Assembly: GCA_018825925.1 (NCBI GenBank)
Contig: JAHKAT010000055.1
Span: 1-6,442, forward strand
Reading direction: 5' to 3'
Length of the DNA: 6,442 nucleotides
Source: Bacteroidota bacterium
GTDB taxonomy: Bacteria; Bacteroidota; Bacteroidia; Flavobacteriales_D; Crocinitomicaceae
In this document: piece after piece, positions 1-6,177 of the stretch
How positions within the stretch are numbered: position 1 is the stretch's first letter
Layout of the letters: each line of letters begins with the position of its first letter
The notes under the pieces: model-generated
The model's database searches: none
Told to the model about the DNA's origin: nothing
The model's input: only the letters and a program-made list of their open reading frames with translations
Position numbers and translations under genes: made by a program

Positions 1-44
1 TAATTAATTCTCCATTTCGATCGCAAATATCAGTGGCTCTTCTT

Positions 45-52
45 TAACTTTG
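45..52 (+). promoter_or_regulatory. Candidate -7 promoter box for the ftsX operon
   Basis: TAACTTTG matches the Bacteroidota -7 consensus TAnnTTTG exactly and lies 6 bases before the ftsX ATG at 59. A -33 TTG is not clear: TCG at 21-23 sits 21 bases upstream and matches two of three bases. If the box is real, transcription would start at or within a few bases of the start codon and the mRNA would have almost no leader. The call rests on one motif only. Confidence 0.4.
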
Positions 53-58
53 TTAACT

Positions 59-949
59 ATGAGTAAATTACTGGACAAATACAATCGACGCGGCGTTCGA
101 ACGAGCTATGTTTCTACCATCATTGGTATTTCATTGGTTTTATTCATGATTGGACTGGTTTTGGGAGGTGTAATTGGTCTGGACGATGTCCAACGCCAAG
201 CGAAAGAAACCTTACAAGGAGATTTGTTTTTTAAACCTGAATACAGTGAAGCCGACATAAAGCAGGTGGAACAGAAATTAAAAACGTGGCAAGAGTTCAA
301 AGAAGTAACTTTTGTATCTCCTGAAAGAGCTATTGAAGAGTTTAGCGGAAATGATCAAACCAGCCAAGAAATTCTTGAAATTTTCGAAGGAGAAAACCCC
401 CTTCCACCAACCATTTCTTTTCAACCCAAAGCCCAATATGCTACTGCTGATGGTATGACTTTACTTGTTTTGAAGATTAAAGACGCATTCCCTGACGAAT
501 TGGAAGATGTAAGTTACGACGAAGACGCTGTGAAATCAGTGAATTTAGGTTTCAAGCAGTTTGTGTATCTGTTTTTAGTGGTGGCTCTATTATTAATTGT
601 GGTGGCTGTTGCAATGATCAACAATACCATACGGTTGGCCCTCTACAGCAAGCGATTCACTATTAAAACCATGCAATTAGTTGGTGCTACACCTCGTTTT
701 ATCCGCCGGCCGTTCTTGTGGCAAAGTATTTTTCAAGGAGTGGTGTCTGCCGTATTAGGTATGGCCTTAGTAATGGCATTGTTTTATGCGCTCAACAACT
801 ATATGAGCAATTTTGAAATTAGCATTCAGCCCCTTTCATTCGCCGCTCTTTTTGGGAGCTTGTTGATAATGGGAGTTATCATTACATTTGTCTCTACATT
901 TTTTGCGCTCAATAAATTCTTGCGCATGAAATTGGACGAACTGTATTAA
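59..949 (+). CDS. ftsX: Cell division protein FtsX (FtsEX permease-like subunit)
   Basis: This 296-residue inner-membrane protein is the permease-like partner of the ATPase FtsE. In other bacteria FtsEX does not transport a substrate; it passes ATP-driven conformational change to peptidoglycan hydrolases at the septum. The topology fits: TM1 at about 18-40, an extracytoplasmic domain at about 41-165, then TM2 (166-188), TM3 (222-246) and TM4 (260-285). The cytoplasmic loop after TM2 carries the family hallmark around NNTIRLALYSKRFTIKTMQL (188-207), followed by VGATPRFI. I chose ATG 59 because the in-frame TTG at 50 lies inside a promoter-like box and would add only three residues. There is no Shine-Dalgarno sequence. 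FtsE is not in the window. The gene opens a tight plus-strand operon, with 9 bases to the next gene. Confidence 0.93.
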   Translation: MSKLLDKYNRRGVRTSYVSTIIGISLVLFMIGLVLGGVIGLDDVQRQAKETLQGDLFFKPEYSEADIKQVEQKLKTWQEFKEVTFVSPERAIEEFSGNDQTSQEILEIFEGENPLPPTISFQPKAQYATADGMTLLVLKIKDAFPDELEDVSYDEDAVKSVNLGFKQFVYLFLVVALLLIVVAVAMINNTIRLALYSKRFTIKTMQLVGATPRFIRRPFLWQSIFQGVVSAVLGMALVMALFYALNNYMSNFEISIQPLSFAALFGSLLIMGVIITFVSTFFALNKFLRMKLDELY

Positions 950-958
950 ACTTTTTCC

Positions 959-1210
959 ATGGAAAATAAAAAAAGAAATTTCGCTTTTCAACCGGATAAT
1001 TATCGCTGGTTATTGATTGGTTTAGCCATTAACATCATTGGGTTTTTATGCATGATTGGCGGGGCAACAGAGGATCCAAACAAATTTGACGCAGATGCCC
1101 TTTTTAGCCCAATTCGAATAACGCTTGCTCCATTTTTAATTGTAAGTGGTTATGTCGTTATTATTTATGCAATTATGCGTAAACCAAGATCGACAGACGA
1201 ATCGAACTAA
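959..1210 (+). CDS. DUF3098 family small membrane protein
   Basis: The 83-residue protein has two predicted membrane helices, at about 17-37 and 53-72, joined by a loop rich in Asp and Pro (about 38-52). It has a basic N-terminus (ENKKR) and a basic C-terminal tail, so both ends probably face the cytoplasm. The segment DALFSPIRITLAPFLIVSGY (46-65) is the conserved core I recognise as the DUF3098 family, which is found in Bacteroidota and has no established function. It sits 9 bases after ftsX and 9 bases before uppP, so it is almost certainly co-transcribed with two envelope genes. A role near division or lipid-carrier metabolism is inference from position only. No catalytic motif is visible. 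Confidence 0.85.
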   Translation: MENKKRNFAFQPDNYRWLLIGLAINIIGFLCMIGGATEDPNKFDADALFSPIRITLAPFLIVSGYVVIIYAIMRKPRSTDESN

Positions 1211-1219
1211 ACTTTCCCT

Positions 1220-2029
1220 ATGGATTTCATTCAAACTCTTGTGCTTGCCATCGTGGAAGGTATCACAGAATTTTTACCCATTTCTTCCACCGCGCACATG
1301 ATTTTTGTAAGTTCCTTTTTTGGGAACGGCGAAGACGAATTTGTGAAAATGTTTCAAGTGTCAATTCAATTTGGAGCTATTTTATCGGTTGTTGCTTTGT
1401 ATTGGAAGAAGTTCTTTGACTTTAAAAGCTACCAATTTTACGTTAAACTGGCCTTGGCTGTGGTTCCTGCCTTGGTTCTGGGCAAACTTTTTGACGATAA
1501 AATCGAAGCGATTTTGGAAAAACCTTTACCTATAGCGATCGTTTTAGTTCTTGGAGGTATTGTCCTTTTATTCATCGATCGCCTTTTTAAAAATCCAAAA
1601 ATTAACACCGAACCTCAAATCACGAATAAGAAAGCGATTACTGTGGGATTTTGGCAATGCTTGGCCATGATGCCAGGAACCAGCCGGTCTGCTGCCTCTA
1701 TTATTGGAGGGATGCAACAAGGAATGACTCGTAAATTAGCCGCAGAATTTAGCTTCTTTTTAGCTGTTCCCACTATGCTGGCTGTTACTCTTTATTCTAT
1801 CCTAATAAAAGACTGGAACTATCAGGGGAGGGAACAAAAAGGATACGAAATGATTACCGCTTCTACTGAGAATTTGACAAACTTTTTCATAGGAAACGTG
1901 GTCGCCTTTATTGTTGCAGCATTGGCCATTAAATTTTTTATTGGATTCATTGAAAAATATGGTTTCAAAATTTGGGGTTGGTACAGAATTGTCGTTGGTT
2001 TATTGCTTATTGCCTTTTTTAGCATTTAA
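1220..2029 (+). CDS. uppP: Undecaprenyl-diphosphatase UppP (BacA family)
   Basis: This integral membrane enzyme removes a phosphate from undecaprenyl diphosphate, returning the lipid carrier used for peptidoglycan and surface polysaccharide synthesis. The family is also linked to bacitracin resistance. The 269 residues match the usual length. The first conserved block, EGITEFLPISSTAHM (13-27), contains Glu13, Glu17, Ser23 and His26, which align with E. coli Glu17, Glu21, Ser27 and His30. The second, MPGTSRSAASIIGGM (151-165), contains Arg156, the equivalent of E. coli Arg174. AEFSFFLAVPTM (175-186) is the following conserved helix. Hydrophobic segments run through the whole chain. The gene starts 9 bases after the DUF3098 gene, and its stop directly abuts the truB start codon, implying tight translational linkage. 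There is no Shine-Dalgarno sequence. All key residues are present, so it should be active. Confidence 0.96.
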   Translation: MDFIQTLVLAIVEGITEFLPISSTAHMIFVSSFFGNGEDEFVKMFQVSIQFGAILSVVALYWKKFFDFKSYQFYVKLALAVVPALVLGKLFDDKIEAILEKPLPIAIVLVLGGIVLLFIDRLFKNPKINTEPQITNKKAITVGFWQCLAMMPGTSRSAASIIGGMQQGMTRKLAAEFSFFLAVPTMLAVTLYSILIKDWNYQGREQKGYEMITASTENLTNFFIGNVVAFIVAALAIKFFIGFIEKYGFKIWGWYRIVVGLLLIAFFSI

Positions 2030-2719
2030 ATGAGTGAGTTTCTAGAAGGTAAAACCTTATTATTCGATAAACCTTTGACTTGGACTTCTTTCGACGTAGT
2101 CAATAAAATTCGTTGGCATCTTAAACAAAAATTAGGCGTAAAAAAAATAAAAGTCGGTCATGCCGGAACATTAGATCCTTTGGCTACCGGATTATTAATC
2201 GTTTGCACGGGAAAACACACCAAGACGATCGATTCAATCATGGGAGGTGTAAAAACCTACACAGGAACTTTCTTACTGGGCAAAACGACACCTTGTTATG
2301 ATTTGGAACAAGCCTTTGATGCCGAATATCCCGTCGAACATATTACTCAGGAAATGATGCAACAAGTTGTTCAAACCTTTATTGGGGTTCAACAACAATT
2401 CCCACCTATTTTTTCCGCGAAGCAAGTAGACGGCAAAAGAGCTTATGATTTAGCCCGAGAAGGCAAAGAAATTGTAATGAAATCGAATGAAATTGAGATT
2501 CATGCATTTACTATTAATACATCGCGGTTTCCCGAAGTTGATTTCGAAATAACCTGTTCGAAAGGCACTTACATTCGTTCGATTGCTAATGACTTTGGGA
2601 AAAAACTCAAAAGTGGCGCGACTTTAACTGCACTTCGCCGAACAAAATCTGGCGACTTTTCAATAGAAAACGCCCATCAAGTAGAAAAATGGATTGATGA
2701 CTTAATGTCTGGCGAATAA
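2030..2719 (+). CDS. truB: tRNA pseudouridine(55) synthase TruB
   Basis: TruB converts uridine 55 in the T-loop of tRNAs to pseudouridine, in the cytoplasm. The catalytic motif GHAGTLDPLATG spans 43-54 with the nucleophilic Asp49. Other family blocks are FDKPLTWTSFDVVNKI (12-27), FPPIFSAKQVDGKRAYDLAR (124-143), SKGTYIRSIANDFG (177-190) and LRRTKSGDF (202-210). At 229 residues it is much shorter than E. coli TruB (about 314) because it ends after the catalytic domain and lacks the C-terminal PUA-like RNA-binding domain. Short forms of this kind are common in Bacteroidota, so this is not a truncation. The ATG follows the uppP stop with no spacer. It is the last plus-strand gene of the operon; the next gene is on the other strand. 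Confidence 0.96.
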   Translation: MSEFLEGKTLLFDKPLTWTSFDVVNKIRWHLKQKLGVKKIKVGHAGTLDPLATGLLIVCTGKHTKTIDSIMGGVKTYTGTFLLGKTTPCYDLEQAFDAEYPVEHITQEMMQQVVQTFIGVQQQFPPIFSAKQVDGKRAYDLAREGKEIVMKSNEIEIHAFTINTSRFPEVDFEITCSKGTYIRSIANDFGKKLKSGATLTALRRTKSGDFSIENAHQVEKWIDDLMSGE

Positions 2720-2738
2720 AAATTTAAAGGACCTTCAT

Positions 2739-2757
2739 TTGTGAATATTTTTCACAA
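2739..2757. terminator. Weak hairpin in the convergent gap, possible terminator
   Basis: A perfect 7-bp inverted repeat, TTGTGAA (2739-2745) and TTCACAA (2751-2757), is separated by the five bases TATTT. It lies between the converging ends of truB and the guanylyltransferase gene, where terminators are expected. The stem is AT-rich and has no U-tract on either strand, so it is not a classical intrinsic terminator. Confidence 0.3.
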
Positions 2758-2782
2758 CGACTCAATAATTATATAGCAATAC

Positions 2783-3850
2783 CTAAGAGAACATTTTCAT
2801 GTATTCTTTGATTTTTTGTTCATCCTCCATATTGATGATCATCAACGTGTTGTTGGATTCAACGATGATTGCGTTTTTCACCCCTTGAATTAGAGCGTTT
2901 TTATGATTCGGGAAATGCACCAAGCAATTCTCTGAGTCGACCATTTTCACTGCATTACCAACTACCGCATTACCGTTTGAATCAGCTTCAAAATGAGAGT
3001 ACAAAGAACCCCAGGTTCCTAAATCAGACCAATCAAAGGTTGCCAAAACTACATCCACATTTTTAGCATGTTCCATCACAGCAAAATCTATTGAAATATC
3101 TTCACAGGCCACAAAGGCACTATTCACGAAATCCTGCTCCTCTGCAGTGTTGTATTTTGACAGATCTTTACAAAACAATTCGTGTAATTTTGGTTGAAAC
3201 GCTTTTAAAGCGTCAAGAATTTGTTCTGCTTTCCAGACAAAAATTCCTGAATTCCAGTAGAAATTCCCTGCATTCAAAAATTCTTGTGCCGTCGATAAAT
3301 TAGGTTTTTCTCTAAATTGCAAAACAGGCGTTGATTCACCCGGCATCACGTTGGCACTTGCGTTAAATTCAATATATCCGTAACCTGTATCGGGACGTGT
3401 AGGAGCTATTCCCAAGGTTGCAATACGGTTTTGTTCTGCTTGTTCTAACGCCACCATTAAATTTGCTTTAAACCTGTCCTCTTGCATAATCAAATGATCG
3501 GAAGGCGCCACAACCATTCGGGCTAAAGGATTCATTTCATATATTTTAGCTGCTGCGTATGCAATACACGGCGCTGTGTTTTTACGCATCGGTTCGCATA
3601 ATATTTGATCCGACTTTAAATCCGGCAATTGTTTTGCTACAATTCCTGCGTAATCTTCATTGGTCAAAATATATACATTTTCCTTCGGACAAATATTCAA
3701 AAGTCGATCATAGGTCATTTGCAACAATGATTTCCCAATTCCTAAAACATCTAAAAATTGTTTTGGATTTTCAGGTGTTGACATTGGCCAGAATCTACTA
3801 CCGATACCCCCTGCCATTATTACGCAATAATTGTTGTTTAAATTTTCCAT
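2783..3850 (-). CDS. manC: Mannose-1-phosphate guanylyltransferase (GDP-mannose synthesis)
   Basis: This cytoplasmic enzyme joins GTP and mannose 1-phosphate to give GDP-mannose, the donor for mannose and fucose residues in surface polysaccharides and glycoproteins. The 355-residue chain has the nucleotidyltransferase signature at 12-33 (MAGGIGSRFWPMS, then PKQFL). EPMRKNTAPC is at 86-95, VAPSDH at 114-119, RPDTGYGYIE at 152-161, FREKP at 179-183, NSGIFVW at 200-206 and ISIDFAVMEHA at 252-262. The last 75 residues would form the left-handed beta-helix. There is no phosphomannose isomerase cupin domain, so it is the monofunctional type rather than the form of about 480 residues. ATG at 3850 is chosen because it places the signature about 11 residues from the start; an in-frame TTG at 3886 would add an unsupported 12-residue extension. 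The gene lies 46 bases after the SprT-like gene on the same strand, and no convincing promoter separates them. Confidence 0.92.
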   Translation of the reverse strand: MENLNNNYCVIMAGGIGSRFWPMSTPENPKQFLDVLGIGKSLLQMTYDRLLNICPKENVYILTNEDYAGIVAKQLPDLKSDQILCEPMRKNTAPCIAYAAAKIYEMNPLARMVVAPSDHLIMQEDRFKANLMVALEQAEQNRIATLGIAPTRPDTGYGYIEFNASANVMPGESTPVLQFREKPNLSTAQEFLNAGNFYWNSGIFVWKAEQILDALKAFQPKLHELFCKDLSKYNTAEEQDFVNSAFVACEDISIDFAVMEHAKNVDVVLATFDWSDLGTWGSLYSHFEADSNGNAVVGNAVKMVDSENCLVHFPNHKNALIQGVKNAIIVESNNTLMIINMEDEQKIKEYMKMFS

Positions 3851-3896
3851 CGATTTATAAATTGAACCTACTTTAAGGTTGACCAAAATTAAGGAT

Positions 3897-4526
3897 TTAT
3901 TCCATTTTCTCTACTTGCGCGATACCCGCGACTAAATATTTTCGTTGAGAGTTCAACTCAACACATTCGTATCTTTTTCTTCTTAATGCACCTTTGAGAA
4001 AAACTTGCTTGTGCAGGCGAAATTTCGCGCCTATTGGCAATTCGTCTAAAAACAAAACATCATCCATTTTAGAAGCATCATATTTTCTTAGGACTTTGTA
4101 CAAGGTGGGATCTGAACAGCTTGAGGCTTTCACGGTTACCAATGAATTCACCAAGGCCGCTTCAATATCTTTGGGTAAAAAATCAAGTTGAAGAAAAGGT
4201 TGAAGCATTTTTCTGTAGCAATCTTTCCACTCTTTGCCGTGTGCCTGAATACGTCTGCCATGCTCCAAAAAGGCGTAGAAATGGGCCAATTCATGAATGG
4301 TCGTTATAAAAAAGCTGTATGGGTTTAGGTCGCCGTTGACAGTAATTTGTGGTCTATTGTTTTTTCCAACAAATCGAAAATCTCCCAATTTTGTTTTTCT
4401 AGGTTTTGTGATCTGAAAATCTAGCGGATGGCGATAAATCAATTCACATATTGCAAATACCGTTGGTTGAGGAAGATATTTTTCAAAAATCACCCTCGCC
4501 TTTTCGGACACCTTTTCACCTTGCAT
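3897..4526 (-). CDS. SprT-like zinc metalloprotease-fold protein
   Basis: The 209-residue protein belongs to the SprT-like family, which shares the zinc-dependent metalloprotease fold of Spartan. The zinc site is visible: HELAH at 78-82 (His78, catalytic Glu79, His82), with the third ligand most likely His96 in AHGKEWK (95-101). The C-terminal part (about 158-209, FLDELPIGAKFRLH... RRKRYECVELNSQRKYLV) looks like a small beta domain. It has no paired-cysteine zinc ribbon of the kind found in E. coli SprT; only three scattered cysteines occur after the active site (103, 137, 188). The substrate is unknown. Spartan digests DNA-protein crosslinks, but extending that role here is speculative. It is first in a minus-strand pair with the guanylyltransferase gene and has its own strong promoter. 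No signal peptide is visible, so it is probably cytoplasmic. Confidence 0.85.
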   Translation of the reverse strand: MQGEKVSEKARVIFEKYLPQPTVFAICELIYRHPLDFQITKPRKTKLGDFRFVGKNNRPQITVNGDLNPYSFFITTIHELAHFYAFLEHGRRIQAHGKEWKDCYRKMLQPFLQLDFLPKDIEAALVNSLVTVKASSCSDPTLYKVLRKYDASKMDDVLFLDELPIGAKFRLHKQVFLKGALRRKRYECVELNSQRKYLVAGIAQVEKME

Positions 4527-4530
4527 GTTG

Positions 4531-4563
4531 CAAAGTTAGAGTTATACACAGCATGTTTCGCAA
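4531..4563 (-). promoter_or_regulatory. Promoter of the SprT-like gene (TTG-N22-TAACTTTG)
   Basis: On the minus strand, a TTG (complement of 4561-4563) is followed by 22 bases and then TAACTTTG (complement of 4531-4538), an exact match to the Bacteroidota -7 box TAnnTTTG. The spacing is near the upper end of what is reported for -33/-7 pairs in this phylum. Only four bases (CAAC) separate the -7 box from the ATG at 4526, so the transcript probably begins at or next to the start codon. Confidence 0.55.
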
Positions 4564-4584
4564 AAAGTTATAAAATCACCACCC

Positions 4585-5361
4585 ATGGAGTTAAAAATAA
4601 GGACTATTTTAGCAATCAGAATGAAGATAATTACCAATATCGGACTGTATTTCCAAATGCTTTGGGTCGTTTTTTCCAAACCAGAAAAATCGAAAGTCTT
4701 TCGCGTCCGCCTTTTTGACGAAATTCAACAAATTGGAATTAACTCTCTTCCAATAGTTGCGTTGCTTTCAACATTTATGGGTGGAGTAATTGCTTTACAA
4801 ACTGCTTCCAATATGGATTCGCCCTTATTGCCTGCTTATACCATTGGTTATATCACAAGGTCGTCTACGATTCTTGAGTTCTCTCCAACAATTATTTCTC
4901 TGATTTTAGCGGGTAAAATTGGTTCAAACATTGCCTCAGAAATTGGAACCATGAGAGTTACAGAGCAAATCGATGCTTTGGAAATTATGGGTGTAAACTC
5001 ACTTTCATTTTTAGTTTTGCCGAAAATAATGGGGGCGGTATTCTTTTTCCCCGTTCTCTTGATCTTTTCTATTGGTCTCAGTCTTGTCGGTGGATGGATT
5101 GCCGTAACTTCAACTGGTTTAGCATCCACTGAAACCTATGTTTTTGGACTTCGTACTTTTTTCGTTTTAAGCAATATTGGTTACGCGGTCGTAAAAAGTG
5201 TTGTTTTTGCCTTCGTCATCGTCTCTGTTTCTTCCTTTAACGGATATTATACCTCAGGTGGGGCTTTGGATGTTGGAAAAAGCTCAACACAGGCAGTCGT
5301 AAACAGTTCAATTGTGATTCTAATTTGTAATTTCTTTCTAACGCAAATGATTTTGTTATGA
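4585..5361 (+). CDS. mlaE: MlaE-type ABC transporter permease (lipid transport)
   Basis: This inner-membrane permease belongs to the MlaE (DUF140) family, the membrane part of MCE-type transporters that move phospholipids between the inner and outer membranes. The hallmark block EIGTMRVTEQIDALEIMGVN spans 119-138, followed by SLSFLVLPKIMG. The family C-terminal block GALDVGKSSTQAVVNSS is at 226-242. Hydrophobic stretches lie at about 55-75, 101-113, 145-175, 194-217 and 241-257. The 258-residue length assumes ATG 4585. ATG 4621 (Met13, MKIITNIGLYFQML) is an equally plausible start, because most relatives I know begin close to that point; it would give 246 residues. The stop overlaps the next gene's start as ATGA, so the ATPase is translationally coupled. 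No MCE-domain substrate-binding subunit is encoded nearby. Confidence 0.9.
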   Translation: MELKIRTILAIRMKIITNIGLYFQMLWVVFSKPEKSKVFRVRLFDEIQQIGINSLPIVALLSTFMGGVIALQTASNMDSPLLPAYTIGYITRSSTILEFSPTIISLILAGKIGSNIASEIGTMRVTEQIDALEIMGVNSLSFLVLPKIMGAVFFFPVLLIFSIGLSLVGGWIAVTSTGLASTETYVFGLRTFFVLSNIGYAVVKSVVFAFVIVSVSSFNGYYTSGGALDVGKSSTQAVVNSSIVILICNFFLTQMILL

Positions 5362-6122
5362 TTGAAATTAAAAATTTAAATAAAAGTTTCGGTGATCGTC
5401 AAATACTGTTTGATATCAATGCGCAGTTTGAATCCGGCAAGGTAAACCTAATCATCGGACAGTCTGGACAAGGTAAATCCGTGCTTACAAAATGCATTGT
5501 AGGATTAAACGAGCCCGATACAGGAGAAGTGCTTTTTGACGGCAGAAACTTCACGCAAATGGAGAGAGTGGAAAGAAAGGATATTCGTCAAGAAATTGGA
5601 ATGCTTTTTCAAGGTTCTGCCTTATTTGATTTCATGAATGTGGAAGACAATATTCGTTTTCCTTTGACGATGTTTTCAAAAATGAGTAAAAAAGAAATTC
5701 AAAAGCGAGTGGATTTTTGCTTAGATCGCGTCAACCTTAACAACAGAAACAAGCTTATGCCTTCCGAACTTTCGGGCGGTATGAAGAAGCGTGTTGCTAT
5801 CGCTCGAGCCATTGCAACAACGCCTAAGTACTTATTCTGTGATGAGCCAAATTCTGGTTTGGATCCACAAACCTCCATTGTTATTGATAATTTGATTCGA
5901 GAAATTACGTACGAATTGAATATTACTACTATCGTCATTACACACGATATGAATTCGGTGATTGAAATTGGTGATACGATACTTTTCATCCATCAAGGTA
6001 AAAACTGGTGGACTGGAGGTAAAGCCGAAATTCTTAAAACAACAAATCCAGAGATTTTAGACTTTGTTTATGCCTCAAGTTTCATGAAAGAAATTAAGGA
6101 GAACATGCAAAGTTCAAAGTAA
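5358..6122 (+). CDS. mlaF: MlaF-type ABC transporter ATP-binding protein
   Basis: This 254-residue cytoplasmic ATPase powers the MlaE-type permease encoded just before it. All ABC ATPase motifs are intact: Walker A GQSGQGKS (34-41), Q-loop Gln85 in LFQGSALFD, signature LSGGM (138-142) followed by KKRVAIARA, Walker B YLFCDEP (158-164) with catalytic Glu163, D-loop SGLDP (166-170), and switch His196 in VITHDM. The SGGMKKRV form of the signature is typical of the MlaF/Mkl subfamily that works with MCE proteins, which supports lipid transport over a generic importer. Its ATG overlaps the permease stop by 4 bases. The C-terminal 40 residues (about 215-254) form the usual short extension. The gene ends the plus-strand unit; the next gene converges on it. 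Confidence 0.93.
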   Translation: MIEIKNLNKSFGDRQILFDINAQFESGKVNLIIGQSGQGKSVLTKCIVGLNEPDTGEVLFDGRNFTQMERVERKDIRQEIGMLFQGSALFDFMNVEDNIRFPLTMFSKMSKKEIQKRVDFCLDRVNLNNRNKLMPSELSGGMKKRVAIARAIATTPKYLFCDEPNSGLDPQTSIVIDNLIREITYELNITTIVITHDMNSVIEIGDTILFIHQGKNWWTGGKAEILKTTNPEILDFVYASSFMKEIKENMQSSK

Positions 6123-6177
6123 TTCTAGGTCTCCTATTTAGCTTCCCAGCATCCATACTTCCCGAAGGATAGTGTGC

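Noticed and set aside
50..58. In-frame TTG start three codons before the ftsX ATG
   Set aside because: It lies within the TAACTTTG promoter-like box, adds only three residues and has no Shine-Dalgarno support. ATG 59 fits the usual N-terminus better.
2740..2756. CRP-like palindrome TGTGA...TCACA
   Set aside because: The spacer is 7 bases instead of 6, and the site lies between converging gene ends where an activator site would serve no promoter. It is treated only as a hairpin.
3559..3876. Plus-strand open frame of 105 codons opposite the guanylyltransferase start region
   Set aside because: It is antisense to a well-supported gene, has no recognisable motif, and its composition is explained by the opposite strand's coding.
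3851..3886. TTG start extending the guanylyltransferase by 12 residues
   Set aside because: The extension (MVNLKVGSIYKS) has no family support, whereas ATG 3850 puts the nucleotide-binding signature at its normal position near the N-terminus.
4121..4309. Plus-strand open frames opposite the SprT-like gene
   Set aside because: They overlap the HELAH-encoding region in antisense and show no coding features of their own.
6126..6136. Small hairpin TAGG-TCT-CCTA after mlaF
   Set aside because: The 4-bp stem, 3-base loop and lack of a T-run make it too weak to call a terminator. I see no convincing terminator in the 55-base gap.
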